From assembly GCF_009208565.1 (NCBI RefSeq), contig NZ_WFLK01000002.1, positions 1 through 64,000 on the forward strand: a stretch of 64,000 bases of DNA. The letters run 5' to 3'. The position numbers and the translations under genes were made by a program. Of the stretch, positions 19,478 through 29,199 are shown piece after piece. Origin of the DNA: Janthinobacterium aquaticum (GTDB lineage Bacteria; Pseudomonadota; Gammaproteobacteria; Burkholderiales; Burkholderiaceae_D). The notes beneath the pieces are model-generated. The model was not told the DNA's origin, searched no databases, and saw nothing but the letters and a program-made list of their open reading frames with translations. How positions within the stretch are numbered: the stretch's first letter is position 1; each line of letters begins with the position of its first letter.

Positions 19478-20209
19478 TCAGGTATGCATAAGCTGCTGCA
19501 AGGCCAGGGTATTGAACAGCGCCGCACCCGACGCGGTATTGTCGAAGATGCACCAGCTGCCTGCGGCGTTCTTCTGGTGCAGGCTGGCAGCGAGTTCTTC
19601 CAGAAACGCATCGGTATAGCTTGAATAGTAAATTTTCGGGCTGCCGTGCAGGCGGATATAGGCCAGTTCCGTGGTGGCTTCGTGCGCACCGGGCGGGCCG
19701 GCCGGCGGGTCGGCCCGTACGCGCGTGACATGGCGTTCGCGCAGCAGCGCCGTGGCGTCCTCGCCAAACCAGCTGGCGTGGCGCGCTTCGAGCGCCAGCA
19801 TGACGCCGAACTGCTGGCGCAGGCGCGTCAGGAATTCTTGCGCCACGGCTGCGTCAAAGCGCAGGCTGGGCGGCAGCTGCACCAGCACGCAGCCAAGCTT
19901 GTCGCCCAGATGCCCCACCTCGCCGGCAAAGCGCGCCAGCTCGGCGTCACACTGCGTCAGGCGCAGTTCGTGCGTGATCTGGCGCGGCAGCTTGACGCTG
20001 AAGCGGAAATCGTCCGGCACGCTGTCGGCCCAGCGTGCATAGGTGGCCGGCTGGTGCGGGCGGTAGAACGAGGTATTGATTTCCACACTGTTGAGCACGC
20101 TGCCGTAGCGCTGCAAATGGCTGCCTTCGGGCGGAAACGGGGCAGCGGCAGCGCTGGAAATGCTCCAGCCGGCCGTGCCGAGATAAAGAGGATGGGTGCG
20201 CTTGTTCAT
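19478..20209 (-). CDS. DUF72 (YecE-like) protein
   Basis: This protein of about 243 residues belongs to the DUF72/YecE family, a TIM-barrel-like fold of unknown activity. Family marks are the N-terminal LGTAGWSI, VEINTSFYR (about residues 40-50), FSVKLPRQITHE, LVQLPPSLRFD, LALEARHASWF and YIRLHGSPKIYYSSYTD, ending in WCIFDNTASGAA. I start it at MNKRTHPLYLG; an ATG seven codons earlier at 20230 is also possible and neither has a strong ribosome site. It is on the same strand as lpxH but has no clear functional link with its neighbours. Confidence 0.85.
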   Translation of the reverse strand: MNKRTHPLYLGTAGWSISSAAAAPFPPEGSHLQRYGSVLNSVEINTSFYRPHQPATYARWADSVPDDFRFSVKLPRQITHELRLTQCDAELARFAGEVGHLGDKLGCVLVQLPPSLRFDAAVAQEFLTRLRQQFGVMLALEARHASWFGEDATALLRERHVTRVRADPPAGPPGAHEATTELAYIRLHGSPKIYYSSYTDAFLEELAASLHQKNAAGSWCIFDNTASGAALFNTLALQQLMHT

Positions 20210-20278
20210 GCGCTTATTACAGCAAAGCATGGCAGGCGCGACTGTCGGACGACGCCTTGTGGTGCTGTCAGCGCGGCA

Positions 20279-21040
20279 CTAGTCGATTACGCTGCCATCG
20301 AGCGCATGGCGAGTGATGGTGCCGGCCGTATCGATGGCAATCCAGCCGCCGCGCGCCTGTTCTGGCGCTTCCACATCGCATTCCCAGTCGGGCAGCACAT
20401 AGCGCAAAGTATCGTCGACTCTATGCAGGGCGGGGCGGTGCGTGTGGCCATGGATCATCACGGTGCTGGCGTGCTCGGCAAACACCTGCGCCACCGCTTC
20501 AGGTGTCACATCCATGATCTCCATGGCTTTTTCGCCGTTCTGTGCGCGGCTGTTCTGGCGCAAGCCGGCAATGATCGCCTTGCGCTGCGCCAGCGGCATG
20601 GCCAGGAACTGCTGCTGCCAGGCGCTCTGGCGCACCATGGCGCGAAACTCCATGTACTTGAGATCGTTGGTGCATTCGGCGTCGCCGTGCAGCAGCACTA
20701 CGCGCTGGCCGGCAATGGTCGCCAGATGCGGCTCGCTCAGCAGGGTGGCGCCGGCGGCAGCGGCAAAGCTTGATCCGACCAGGAAATCGCGGTTGCCGGC
20801 AATCCAGTACACGTGTACGCCAGCATCGCTGACGGCGCGGATGGCGGCGGTCATGCGGGCATTGAACGGGTCGGCCAGGTCGTCGTCGCCGGCCCAGTAT
20901 TCGAACAGGTCGCCCAGCAGATACAGCGCCTGCGCCGATCGCGCGTGCTGCTCCAGGAACGACAGAAACGCCGCGCTGGTGCGCGGGTGCGAGCTCTGCA
21001 GATGCAGGTCGGAAATGAATAGTGCGGCAGGCATTGTCAT
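20279..21040 (-). CDS. lpxH: UDP-2,3-diacylglucosamine diphosphatase LpxH
   Basis: This 253-residue calcineurin-like phosphoesterase hydrolyses UDP-2,3-diacylglucosamine to lipid X in lipid A synthesis at the inner membrane. The metallophosphatase motifs are DLHL near the N-terminus, LGDLFEYWAGDD, AGNRDFLVG (about residue 83), LLHGDAECTND and the C-terminal HGHTHRP. The HGDxxCTND and YxxFR features are specific to LpxH. It follows ppiA and ppiB on the same strand, an arrangement common in betaproteobacteria. Confidence 0.95.
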   Translation of the reverse strand: MTMPAALFISDLHLQSSHPRTSAAFLSFLEQHARSAQALYLLGDLFEYWAGDDDLADPFNARMTAAIRAVSDAGVHVYWIAGNRDFLVGSSFAAAAGATLLSEPHLATIAGQRVVLLHGDAECTNDLKYMEFRAMVRQSAWQQQFLAMPLAQRKAIIAGLRQNSRAQNGEKAMEIMDVTPEAVAQVFAEHASTVMIHGHTHRPALHRVDDTLRYVLPDWECDVEAPEQARGGWIAIDTAGTITRHALDGSVID

Positions 21041-21114
21041 GCTGTAACGCTCCGAGGTAAAGAAACTGCGTGGGAACGCGTCAGGATAACAATGCCGTGC
21101 ATGGTTGATTCAGC

Positions 21115-21606
21115 TTACGCTGCTTCGACTTTCTCGATGATCACGTCGGTAGCTGGCACATCGGCAAACATGCCCGAACGCGTGGTTTTCACGGCGCGGA
21201 TGGCGTCGACCACTTCCTTGCCGTCAACCACTTTACCGAACACGGCGTAGCCCCAACCGTCCTGGCCTGGGTAGTCCAGGAAGCTGTTGTTCTTGACGTT
21301 GATAAAGAACTGCGCCGACGCCGAGTGCGGGTCGGAAGTGCGGGCCATGGCCAGCGTGTACGGATCGTTTTTCAGGCCGTTCTTGGCTTCGTTTTCTACG
21401 GTGGTGTTGGCAGCCTTTTGTTTCATGCCTGGCTCGAAACCGCCGCCCTGGATCATGAAACCGTCGATCACGCGGTGGAAAATGGTGTTGTTGTAGTGGC
21501 CGGCGTTCATGTAGTCGAGGAAGTTGGCAACCGTTTTCGGTGCTTTCTCGGCGTCCAGTTCGGCGGTGATGACACCGTGGTTGGTGGTAATGATAACTTT
21601 GGTCAT
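21115..21606 (-). CDS. ppiB: Cytoplasmic peptidyl-prolyl cis-trans isomerase B (cyclophilin)
   Basis: This 163-residue single-domain cyclophilin has no signal peptide. Active-site residues are seen in [13 protein letters not shown] (Arg and Phe) and SASAQFFINVKNNSFLD. It catalyses proline isomerisation in the cytoplasm. It lies between ppiA, 63 bp upstream, and lpxH, and is close enough in sequence to ppiA to be a paralogue. Confidence 0.95.
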   Translation of the reverse strand: MTKVIITTNHGVITAELDAEKAPKTVANFLDYMNAGHYNNTIFHRVIDGFMIQGGGFEPGMKQKAANTTVENEAKNGLKNDPYTLAMARTSDPHSASAQFFINVKNNSFLDYPGQDGWGYAVFGKVVDGKEVVDAIRAVKTTRSGMFADVPATDVIIEKVEAA

Positions 21607-21669
21607 GATAATCCTTTGTTAATGATGAAAGGTCAGATTGATGCTTCATTGGGAAGCAAAAACGCTATT

Positions 21670-22293
21670 TTACAGTTTTGCCGGCGCAGACTTCAGCAGG
21701 GTTGCCGATTCGATGACTACCGGCGTGACAGGCACGTTCTGGTGCGGGCCCTTGTCGGCCACGGCGACAGCCTTGATCTTGTCGACCACATCCATGCCCG
21801 AAACCACTTTGCCGAACACGGTATAGCCGAAGCCGTCGCGGCCCGGATAGTCGAGTGCGCCGTTATTGCCGACGTTGATGAAAAACTGCGAGGTGGCCGA
21901 GTGCGGATCGCCCGTGCGCGCCATGGCGATGCTGTAGGTCACATTCTGCAGGCCGTTCTGCGCCTCGTTCTTGATCGGCGCCTTGGTGGCTTTTTGCTTC
22001 ATGTTCTTGTCGAAGCCGCCACCCTGTATCATGAAGCCGTCGATCACGCGGTGGAAAATAGTGCCTTTGTAGTAACCGCTTTTTACGTACTGCAAGAAGT
22101 TGGCGACGCTGGCCGGCGCTTTTTCCTGGTTCAGTTCCAGTACGATTTCGCCCATATTGGTTTTCAGGCTGACGTGCGGCGTCGGGTCGACGGCGGCCGG
22201 CGCGGCCACCACCGCGCTGCCCAGCGTCAGGCCGGCAAAGACGGTAAACAGGCGGCCCAGAAAAGAAGGGCGGCGAAGTTGGGTTTGTTGCAT
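21670..22293 (-). CDS. ppiA: Periplasmic peptidyl-prolyl cis-trans isomerase A (cyclophilin)
   Basis: This 207-residue cyclophilin has a signal peptide ([27 protein letters not shown], about residues 7-33), placing it in the periplasm. The catalytic segment [16 protein letters not shown] and [17 protein letters not shown] match the family. It heads the ppiA-ppiB-lpxH set and is divergent from cysS with 284 bp between start codons. Confidence 0.93.
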   Translation of the reverse strand: MQQTQLRRPSFLGRLFTVFAGLTLGSAVVAAPAAVDPTPHVSLKTNMGEIVLELNQEKAPASVANFLQYVKSGYYKGTIFHRVIDGFMIQGGGFDKNMKQKATKAPIKNEAQNGLQNVTYSIAMARTGDPHSATSQFFINVGNNGALDYPGRDGFGYTVFGKVVSGMDVVDKIKAVAVADKGPHQNVPVTPVVIESATLLKSAPAKL

Positions 22294-22577
22294 GTTGGTG
22301 TCCTTGATGTTATTTTTTTCTGCAGTTCAATCGGCTTGTTGCTCAGTGGAAATCAATGTGGATGAGCATGAGTTCGCAAAAACCTCATCCATATCGGGCC
22401 AGTCCGGTTTTTATCAATGATATACTTGAACGCTAACGCGACATTTTAGCAAACAAGAACAACAATATAGCGGCTGGCCAGTATGGCGCACACGGCAGTT
22501 CAGTGGCGCGGCACCTTCGGTGTCTGCGCCTGTCTGTCGTTTTGCCCGGCTGGCGGCTGTTTTACCACTAAAGTACG

Positions 22578-23975
22578 ATGAGCAATCTGAAGATTTACAA
22601 TACCCTGGCACGTGAAAAGCAGGTTTTCGTTCCGATGGAAGCGGGCAAGGTACGCATGTACGTATGCGGCATGACCATCTACGATTACTGCCATATCGGC
22701 CATGCGCGCATGATGATGGCGTTCGACGTGGTCTACCGCTGGCTCAAGGCTTCCGGCTTTGAGGTCACCTATGTGCGCAATATTACCGATATCGACGACA
22801 AAATCATCCGCCGCGCCGTGGAAAACGGCGAGACCATCTCGCAGCTGACAAGCCGCTTCACGCGCTATATGGAAGAAGACACGGCGGCGCTGGGCATTTT
22901 GCCGCCCGACCACCAGCCGCGCGCGACCGACTACGTGCCGCAGATGCTGAACCTGATCGAGCGCCTGGAGCAAAACGAGCTGGCCTACCAGGGCGATGAC
23001 GGCGACGTCAATTATGCGGTGCGCAATTTCCCCAGCTACGGCAAGCTGTCGGGCAAGTCGCTTGACGACCTGCGCGCCGGCGAACGCGTCGACGTCAATA
23101 CCGGCAAGCGTGACCCGCTCGACTTCGTGCTGTGGAAGTCGTCCAAGGAGTCCGAGCCGGAAGAGGTCAAATGGGACTCGAAATGGGGCCGCGGCCGCCC
23201 GGGCTGGCATATCGAGTGCTCGGCCATGTCGTGCGCCCTGCTGGGCGAGCAGTTCGATATCCATGGCGGCGGCGCCGATCTGCAGTTCCCGCACCATGAA
23301 AACGAGATCGCCCAGTCCGAAGGCGCGTTTGGCCATACCAGCGTCAACTACTGGATCCATAACGGCTTTGTGCGCCTGGACAATGAAAAAATGTCCAAGT
23401 CGCTGGGCAACTTCTTCACGATCCGCGAAGTGCTGCAAAAGTTCGACGCCGAAGTGATCCGTTTCTTTATCCTGCGCGCGCACTACCGCAGCCCGCTCAA
23501 TTATTCCGATGTGCATCTGGACGATGCGCGCCTGGCGTTGACGCGCCTCTATACGGCTTTGTCGGATGTGGTGGTGGAAGAGGGTGGCATCGACTGGAGC
23601 GAAGCGCACGCCGCGCGCGTGGCCGAAGCGATGGATGACGATTTCAATACCCCGCTGGCCGTGGCCGCCCTGTTCGACCTGGCCACGGAAGTCAATAAAA
23701 CCCGGTCGCCGGCACTGGCGCGCCAACTCAAGGGCCTGGCCAATATGCTGGGCCTGCTTGAGCGTACGCCGCAGCAGTTCCTGCAGGCGACCGTGGGCGA
23801 CTGCGCTGGCGCCGACGATGAAACGGCCGGCATCGAGCAGGCGATTGCCGCGCGCGCAGCCGCCAAGAAGGCGCGCGACTTCGCGCAGGCCGACCGCATC
23901 CGCGCCGACCTGCTCGCTGCCGGCATCATCCTCGAAGACAAGCCTGACGGCTCGACCAACTGGCGCCGCGCATGA
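22578..23975 (+). CDS. cysS: Cysteinyl-tRNA synthetase
   Basis: This 465-residue class I aminoacyl-tRNA synthetase charges tRNA-Cys. The HIGH signature is at residues 39-42 and KMSKS at 271-275. Zinc ligands are visible as Cys30 in VCGMT and in [10 protein letters not shown] with [15 protein letters not shown]. The C-terminal DALR and anticodon-binding parts follow to a normal total length. Its stop overlaps the start of the glycosylase gene by 4 bp. The long minus-strand frame over the same bases is a shadow. Confidence 0.97.
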   Translation: MSNLKIYNTLAREKQVFVPMEAGKVRMYVCGMTIYDYCHIGHARMMMAFDVVYRWLKASGFEVTYVRNITDIDDKIIRRAVENGETISQLTSRFTRYMEEDTAALGILPPDHQPRATDYVPQMLNLIERLEQNELAYQGDDGDVNYAVRNFPSYGKLSGKSLDDLRAGERVDVNTGKRDPLDFVLWKSSKESEPEEVKWDSKWGRGRPGWHIECSAMSCALLGEQFDIHGGGADLQFPHHENEIAQSEGAFGHTSVNYWIHNGFVRLDNEKMSKSLGNFFTIREVLQKFDAEVIRFFILRAHYRSPLNYSDVHLDDARLALTRLYTALSDVVVEEGGIDWSEAHAARVAEAMDDDFNTPLAVAALFDLATEVNKTRSPALARQLKGLANMLGLLERTPQQFLQATVGDCAGADDETAGIEQAIAARAAAKKARDFAQADRIRADLLAAGIILEDKPDGSTNWRRA

Positions 23976-24673
23976 TGTCAAACACCAGGGAACAAGGGGA
24001 AGCACCAGCGGCAGCGCCGGTGGTGCAGGTGCCTGCTTACTGGGAAGAGGCGAAGATCGAGCTGATGAAGCGCGACCGCATCATGAAAAAGCTGATTCCC
24101 CAGTTTGGCGACCTGCACCTGGTCGGCCACAGTGATCCGTTTACCACCCTGGCCCGTTCCCTGGTGGGGCAGCAGATCACGCCCAAGGCGGCCGACGCTG
24201 CCTGGAAAAAGCTGCTGCTGGCCTGCCCGAAATGCACGCCGGCGCAGGTGATCAAGGCTGGCGCCGAGCAACTGGCGGCGTGCGGCCTGTCCAAGCGCAA
24301 AACCGAATATATCCTCGACCTGGCCGACCATTTCAAGGCCAAGCGCGTCCATGCCAGCCAGTGGGGCGAGATGGATGATGAGGCGGTGATTGCCGAGCTC
24401 GTGCAAATTCGCGGCATCGGCCGCTGGACAGCCGAGATGTTTCTGATATTTAATCTGTTGCGTCCGAATGTGCTGCCGCTCGACGACCCTGGCCTGATCC
24501 AGGGCATCAGCGTCAATTACTTTTCGGGCGAACCTGTTTCACGCAGCGATGCGCGCGAAGTATCGGCCAATTGGGAGCCGTGGCGCACCGTGGCGACCTG
24601 GTATTTGTGGCGCAGTCTTGATCCTGCAGCAGCCGATGCAGCCCCCGGCGCTTCTGCCGGTACGGTAAAATAA
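23972..24673 (+). CDS. DNA-3-methyladenine glycosylase II (AlkA-type, HhH-GPD)
   Basis: This 233-residue HhH-GPD base-excision glycosylase would remove alkylated purines. The helix-hairpin-helix reads [18 protein letters not shown] (about residues 147-164), followed by LPLDDPGL with the catalytic aspartate. The early segment [20 protein letters not shown] is typical of the family. The N-terminal domain of E. coli AlkA and the Ada domain are absent, as in compact bacterial and yeast-type homologues. The ATG overlaps the cysS stop by 4 bp, and accA follows, so it is probably cotranscribed with both. Confidence 0.9.
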   Translation: MMSNTREQGEAPAAAPVVQVPAYWEEAKIELMKRDRIMKKLIPQFGDLHLVGHSDPFTTLARSLVGQQITPKAADAAWKKLLLACPKCTPAQVIKAGAEQLAACGLSKRKTEYILDLADHFKAKRVHASQWGEMDDEAVIAELVQIRGIGRWTAEMFLIFNLLRPNVLPLDDPGLIQGISVNYFSGEPVSRSDAREVSANWEPWRTVATWYLWRSLDPAAADAAPGASAGTVK

Positions 24674-24726
24674 ACATGATGACGCCGCACGCCCTGGCGC
24701 TGCGGCCGGTAAAACCTGGAGGTACA

Positions 24727-25701
24727 ATGACTAAAACGACTTTCCTCAATTTTGAGCAGCCGATCGCGGAACTCGATTCCAAGATCGAAGAGTTGCGCTT
24801 CGTGCAAGACGATTCGGCCGTCGACATCTCCGAAGAGATCGACCGCCTGGCCAAGAAGAGCCAGCAACTGACCAAAGATATCTACGCCAAGCTGACCCCC
24901 TGGCAAGTGGCGCAGATCGCGCGCCACCCGCAGCGCCCTTACACCATGGACTACGTGAATGAAATCTTTACCGATTTCCACGAACTCCATGGCGACCGCA
25001 CCTATGCCGACGACCTGTCGGTGGTGGGCGGCCTGGCCCGTTTCAACGGCCAGCCGTGCATGGTAATCGGTCACCAGAAGGGCCGCGACACCAAAGAGCG
25101 CGCCATGCGCAACTTCGGCATGCCCAAGCCCGAAGGCTACCGCAAGGCCATGCGCCTGATGAAGGTTGCCGAGAAATTCAACCTGCCGATCTTTACCTTT
25201 GTCGATACGCCTGGCGCGTTTCCCGGCATCGATGCCGAAGAGCGCGGCCAGTCCGAAGCCATCGGCCACAATCTGTACGTGATGGCCGAACTGAAAGTGC
25301 CTTTGATCGCCACCATTATCGGTGAAGGCGGCTCGGGCGGCGCACTGGCCATTGCCGTCGGCGACGCCGTGCTGATGCTGCAATACTCGACCTATTCGGT
25401 GATCTCGCCGGAAGGCTGCGCCTCGATCCTGTGGAAGACCGCCGAACGCGCCGCCGACGCGGCCGAAGCACTGGGCCTGACCGCGCACCGCCTGAAAGCC
25501 ATGGGCCTGATCGACAAAATCATCAACGAGCCGCTGGGCGGCGCCCACCGCGATCCGAAACAGATGGCTACCCTGCTCAAGCGCGCACTGGCCGACACTC
25601 TGCGCCAGTTCCAGGGCATCAAAACCAAGGACCTGCTGGCCGCCCGCCATGAGAAGCTGCTCGGCTACGGCAAGTTCAAGGAAACCACGCCGAGCGAGTA
25701 A
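24727..25701 (+). CDS. accA: Acetyl-CoA carboxylase carboxyltransferase alpha subunit
   Basis: This 324-residue alpha subunit of the carboxyltransferase makes malonyl-CoA together with AccD, BCCP and biotin carboxylase. Family segments include the N-terminal coiled region [51 protein letters not shown] and [16 protein letters not shown] lies 6 nt before the ATG at 24727, which fixes the start; a longer frame from 24676 is not supported. Confidence 0.97.
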   Translation: MTKTTFLNFEQPIAELDSKIEELRFVQDDSAVDISEEIDRLAKKSQQLTKDIYAKLTPWQVAQIARHPQRPYTMDYVNEIFTDFHELHGDRTYADDLSVVGGLARFNGQPCMVIGHQKGRDTKERAMRNFGMPKPEGYRKAMRLMKVAEKFNLPIFTFVDTPGAFPGIDAEERGQSEAIGHNLYVMAELKVPLIATIIGEGGSGGALAIAVGDAVLMLQYSTYSVISPEGCASILWKTAERAADAAEALGLTAHRLKAMGLIDKIINEPLGGAHRDPKQMATLLKRALADTLRQFQGIKTKDLLAARHEKLLGYGKFKETTPSE

Positions 25702-25717
25702 TCGCACCAGGGCGAAC

Positions 25718-25843
25718 GTAGGTCGACGTAGGTCGGATTAGGCCGCAGGCCGTAATCCGACAACACCTGTAGCGCCAACGATGTTGTCGGATGACGCCGC
25801 TCCGCGGCCTGCGCGGCCCGGCTAATCCGACCTACCGACCTAC
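25718..25843. repeat. REP-type palindromic element
   Basis: About 126 bp between accA and tilS. The left arm carries GTAGGTCGGATTA and the right arm carries CTAATCCGACCTAC, with nested hairpins inside (TCGGATTA pairs with TAATCCGA at 25732-25760, and a GTTGTCGG segment follows). Its size and extragenic position fit the REP elements frequent in Oxalobacteraceae genomes. It may also act as a terminator or mRNA stabiliser after accA. Confidence 0.8.
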
Positions 25844-25933
25844 CTTCTTGAGATCACAGTTTTCCTGTTGCTCAACAAAAACCAGGGACAGCCAGGTACC
25901 ACCTCGCTGTCCCTCTTTGCATTCAGAAATCCC

Positions 25934-27349
25934 ATGAAAAAGCCCCAAACCGCCACCGTCGCCGATATCTTTGCCCGCGCCCTGGTCGCCTGTGCGCCGC
26001 AGCCTGGCAGCACGCTTGCCATTGCCCTCAGTGGTGGCCTCGATTCCTCGGCGCTGCTGCACCTGGCCCACGCCTGGGCGCAGGAACACGGCATGGCGCT
26101 GGTCGCGCTGCATGTGCATCACGGTCTGAGCCCGAACGCCGACGCCTGGCTGGCGCACTGCGAACAGGCGTGCGCGGCGCTGGGCGTGCCGTTCGAGGCG
26201 CGCCGCGTGACGCTTGAAACCAATCCGAAAACCGGCACCGAAGAAGCCGCGCGCAAGCGCCGCTATGCTGCGCTGGGCGCCATGTGCGCCGAACGTGGCG
26301 CCAGGCTGCTGTTGACCGCGCATCATCAGGACGACCAGGCCGAAACCGTCCTGTTGCAGCTGCTGCGCGGCTCGGGCACGGCCGGTTTGTCGGGCATGGA
26401 CGGCGCCAACAGCGCGCCCGAGCTGCTGGGCAATGCCGAACTGGTGATGGCGCGCCCGCTGCTGCCAGTGTCGCGCCAGCAGCTGGAGGCCTATGTGGCC
26501 AGCCATGCGATTGCCCATATCCACGACGAATCGAACGACGATGCGCGCTTTGCCAGGAATGCCTTGCGCCACAAAGTGATGCCGGTACTGGCGCAGGCCT
26601 TTCCCGGTTTCCAGGAGCGCTTTGCCCGCAGCGCCCAGCATGCGCAGTCGGCCCAGCGCCTGCTGACCGAACTGGCGCAGCAGGACCTGGCTGACAGCCT
26701 CGACGGTGACTGCCTCGATCTGGCCAAATTGCGGGCACTGAGCCTGGACCGCAACTACAACCTGCTGCGCCACTGGTTCCATGTGCGCGGCCTGCGCATG
26801 CCGTCGACCGCCTGGCTGGTGGAAATGGTGGCGCAGCTGCTCGAAGCGCGCGCCGATGCGCAGTTGCTGGTCACGCATCCCGAATGCCATGTGCGACGCT
26901 ACCGCGACCGCCTGCACCTGACCCCCAAGCTCGGTGACCTGGCCGGCATGCGCGACAAGAGCGATATCGATATTCCCGGCCTGGAAAAACCGGGCCAGAC
27001 GTTCCGCTGGCAGGGTGAAGCCAGCCTGGCATTCCCGGCCTACGGCGGCGTGCTGCATTTCGATGCGGTGGAGGAGGGCGGTGCAGGGATCGATGCCGAG
27101 TGGCTGCAGTCGCAAACCCTGACCATCGATTTTCGCCAGGGTGGCGAGCGCCTGAAACTGGCGCACAACCGTCCTACGCGCAGCCTGAAAGCGCATTACC
27201 AGGCCTTTGATGTGCCGGCCTGGGAACGCGAGCGTCTGCCGCTTGTGTGTGCGGCGCAACAATTGCTGTTTGCGGCCGGCATCGGCCACGATTGCCATTG
27301 CCTCGGTTTGCCGGAGCGCCCACGGGTCAGCCTGCGCTGGACTGCATGA
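25934..27349 (+). CDS. tilS: tRNA(Ile)-lysidine synthetase
   Basis: This protein of about 471 residues makes lysidine at position 34 of tRNA-Ile(CAU), an essential step for AUA decoding. The N-terminal PP-loop ATPase motif SGGLDS is at residues 33-38, followed by HVHHGLSPNADAW and LLTAHHQDDQAETVLLQLLRGSG. The substrate-binding and C-terminal domains complete a normal length. I chose the ATG at 25934 (MKKPQTATV); an ATG at 25868 lies upstream without family similarity. The gene follows the REP element and precedes lysC. Confidence 0.95.
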   Translation: MKKPQTATVADIFARALVACAPQPGSTLAIALSGGLDSSALLHLAHAWAQEHGMALVALHVHHGLSPNADAWLAHCEQACAALGVPFEARRVTLETNPKTGTEEAARKRRYAALGAMCAERGARLLLTAHHQDDQAETVLLQLLRGSGTAGLSGMDGANSAPELLGNAELVMARPLLPVSRQQLEAYVASHAIAHIHDESNDDARFARNALRHKVMPVLAQAFPGFQERFARSAQHAQSAQRLLTELAQQDLADSLDGDCLDLAKLRALSLDRNYNLLRHWFHVRGLRMPSTAWLVEMVAQLLEARADAQLLVTHPECHVRRYRDRLHLTPKLGDLAGMRDKSDIDIPGLEKPGQTFRWQGEASLAFPAYGGVLHFDAVEEGGAGIDAEWLQSQTLTIDFRQGGERLKLAHNRPTRSLKAHYQAFDVPAWERERLPLVCAAQQLLFAAGIGHDCHCLGLPERPRVSLRWTA

Positions 27350-27470
27350 AACGGTTATTTTCATATGCGGATACGGTATGAGCTCATGCGCTTTATCGCT
27401 TGTTATTTTGCATTGCGACATGTAAAGTAAAGTCCCCTTTTTATTCTTCTTGAGCGGAAACTTCACTCTT

Positions 27471-28718
27471 ATGGCTTTAATCGTCCACAAATATGGCGGT
27501 ACGTCGATGGGCTCGACTGACCGTATCAAGAATGTCGCCAAGCGCGTTGCCAAGTGGCACGACGCCGGGCATCAAATCGTGGTGGTGCCATCTGCCATGT
27601 CGGGCGAAACCAACCGCTTGATTGGACTGGCCAGGGAAATCATGGATCAACCCGATCCGCGTGAACTTGACATGATCGCCTCGACAGGCGAACAAGTGTC
27701 CGTCGGCCTATTGTCGATGGCACTGCTGGCGATCGGCAAACAAGCCGTATCCTATGCTGGCTGGCAAGTCGCGATCAAAACCGATTCCGCCTTTACCAAG
27801 GCCCGCATCCAGTCGATCGATGACGAAAAAGTCAAACGCGACCTCGATGCCGGCAAAATCGTGATTATTACCGGCTTCCAGGGCGTCGACGAAAACGACA
27901 ACATCGCCACCCTGGGCCGCGGCGGCTCCGACACTTCGGCGGTCGCCATTGCTGCTGCCATGAAGGCAGCAGAATGCCTGATCTTTACCGACGTGGACGG
28001 CGTCTACACGACCGATCCGCGCGTGGTTTCCGAGGCACGCCGCCTCAAGACCATCACCTTTGAAGAAATGCTGGAATTGGCATCGCTGGGCTCCAAAGTG
28101 CTGCAGACCCGTTCGGTTGAATTTGCCGGCAACTACCGCGTGCCCACGCGCGTACTGTCGTCGCTGACCGACCCGCTGCTGCCGCTGGAGATCGAAGCCA
28201 ATTCGGGCACCCTGATTTCGTTTGAGGAAGACACCAATATGGAACAAGCAGTTATCTCCGGCATCGCCTTCAACCGCGACGAAGCCAAAATCACCGTGCT
28301 CGGCGTGCCCGACCGTCCAGGCGTGGCCTACCACATCCTGGGACCGGTGGCCGACGCCAATATCGAGGTCGACATGATCATACAGAATCAGTCGGTAGAC
28401 GGTAAAACGGATTTCACCTTCACCGTCTCGCGCGGCGAATACAAGCGCGCCATGGCCGTGCTCGAAGCACACCGCGAAGAACTGGGCGCAGCCAGCATTA
28501 CCGGCGACGACAAGGTCTCGAAGCTGTCGGTCGTCGGCGTGGGCATGCGCAGCCATGTCGGCATCGCTTCGCAAATGTTCCGCACCCTGTCGGAAGAGGG
28601 CATCAATATCCGCATGATCTCGACCTCGGAAATCAAGATTTCGGTGCTGATCGACGAGAAATACATGGAACTGGCCGTGCGCGCCCTGCACAAGGCCTTC
28701 GGCCTGGAAAACGCATAA
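27471..28718 (+). CDS. lysC: Aspartate kinase
   Basis: This 415-residue monofunctional aspartokinase carries out the first step from aspartate to lysine, threonine and methionine. The kinase domain begins VHKYGGTSMGS (about residues 4-14) and includes GFQGVDENDNIATLGRGGSDTSAVAIAAA and FTDVDGVYTTDPR. Two ACT domains at the C-terminus (about 265-410) are the allosteric sites. An upstream ATG at 27450 exists, but homologues begin at MALIVHKYGG. It is followed directly by a tRNA-Ser promoter. Confidence 0.96.
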   Translation: MALIVHKYGGTSMGSTDRIKNVAKRVAKWHDAGHQIVVVPSAMSGETNRLIGLAREIMDQPDPRELDMIASTGEQVSVGLLSMALLAIGKQAVSYAGWQVAIKTDSAFTKARIQSIDDEKVKRDLDAGKIVIITGFQGVDENDNIATLGRGGSDTSAVAIAAAMKAAECLIFTDVDGVYTTDPRVVSEARRLKTITFEEMLELASLGSKVLQTRSVEFAGNYRVPTRVLSSLTDPLLPLEIEANSGTLISFEEDTNMEQAVISGIAFNRDEAKITVLGVPDRPGVAYHILGPVADANIEVDMIIQNQSVDGKTDFTFTVSRGEYKRAMAVLEAHREELGAASITGDDKVSKLSVVGVGMRSHVGIASQMFRTLSEEGINIRMISTSEIKISVLIDEKYMELAVRALHKAFGLENA

Positions 28719-28744
28719 ATTTTGCGAAAAACCGCCAAGTTGGC

Positions 28745-28771
28745 TTGACCAAAGCGGTCATGGTCTATACT
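28745..28771 (+). promoter_or_regulatory. Promoter of tRNA-Ser copy 1
   Basis: TTGACC at 28745-28750 and TATACT at 28766-28771 lie about 60 bp upstream of the tRNA. The second tRNA copy has the same two hexamers at the same spacing. Reading the -10 as the overlapping TACTAT gives the standard 17-bp spacer. Confidence 0.6.
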
Positions 28772-28829
28772 ATGGCGGTCGTCTGCTCTGCAGCTTTCAG
28801 GCAGGAAGACATAGTTGAGTAATCAGCTA

Positions 28830-28922
28830 GGAGACGTGGCCGAGTGGCCGAAGGCACATCCCTGCTAAGGATGCATACGGCTTATACCTGTATCGTGGGT
28901 TCGAATCCCACCGTCTCCGCCA
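28830..28922 (+). tRNA. tRNA-Ser(GCU), copy 1
   Basis: 93 nt including an encoded CCA. The acceptor GGAGACG pairs with CGTCTCC. The anticodon loop CTGCTAA gives anticodon GCU. A long variable arm (GCATACGGCTTATACCTGTATC) is typical of class II serine tRNAs, and the T-loop is TTCGAAT. It is identical to the inverted copy at 37409-37501. Confidence 0.96.
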
Positions 28923-28925
28923 GAA

Positions 28926-28967
28926 CAAACAAAAAAGCCTCCCCTGCGGGAGGCTTTTTTGTTTGTG
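28926..28967 (+). terminator. Terminator of tRNA-Ser copy 1
   Basis: The strong stem AAAAAAGCCTCCC / GGGAGGCTTTTTT has a short loop. Extended A/T pairing on both sides makes it bidirectional. It begins 4 bp after the CCA end. Confidence 0.88.
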
Positions 28968-29199
28968 ACGGACGGAGCCGGTGGGATTCGAAGACGGAGC
29001 GCCCTGAAGGGCGCGCAGGCTCTTCGAATCGCCCATCTGCCGCGCGCGAGCGCGGCGCCGTTGGCCGCGCAGCGGCCAACGCCGTAACCCATATTTGCGG
29101 CTAGCACGTCATATGCCCCCGCCTGTACCCCTTCCCCAACTGACGCCCCCCCCCCCACAGCAAAGCCTGGCGCTCTGCCTCGTACGGCACGCCCTTGAC

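Larger units (their letters stand above)
28830..29094. repeat. Left copy of a ~260-bp inverted repeat (tRNA-Ser, terminator, hairpin block)
   Basis: From the first base of the tRNA to about 29094 the sequence matches, in inverted orientation, 37240-37501. After the terminator the shared part contains hairpins: GATTCGAAGA...TCTTCGAATC, a CCGCGC/GCGCGG stem, and GTTGGCCGC/GCGGCCAAC. The tRNAs are identical; the downstream hairpins differ at a few positions, mainly in the loops. The two copies bracket the RND efflux locus. Confidence 0.88.

Noticed and set aside
22500-24005. 501-codon minus frame over cysS
   Set aside because: Antisense shadow of a well-recognised cysteinyl-tRNA synthetase.
28827-29158. 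Several short frames over the tRNA-Ser and terminator on both strands
   Set aside because: They translate tRNA and hairpin sequence; such products are a known annotation artefact.
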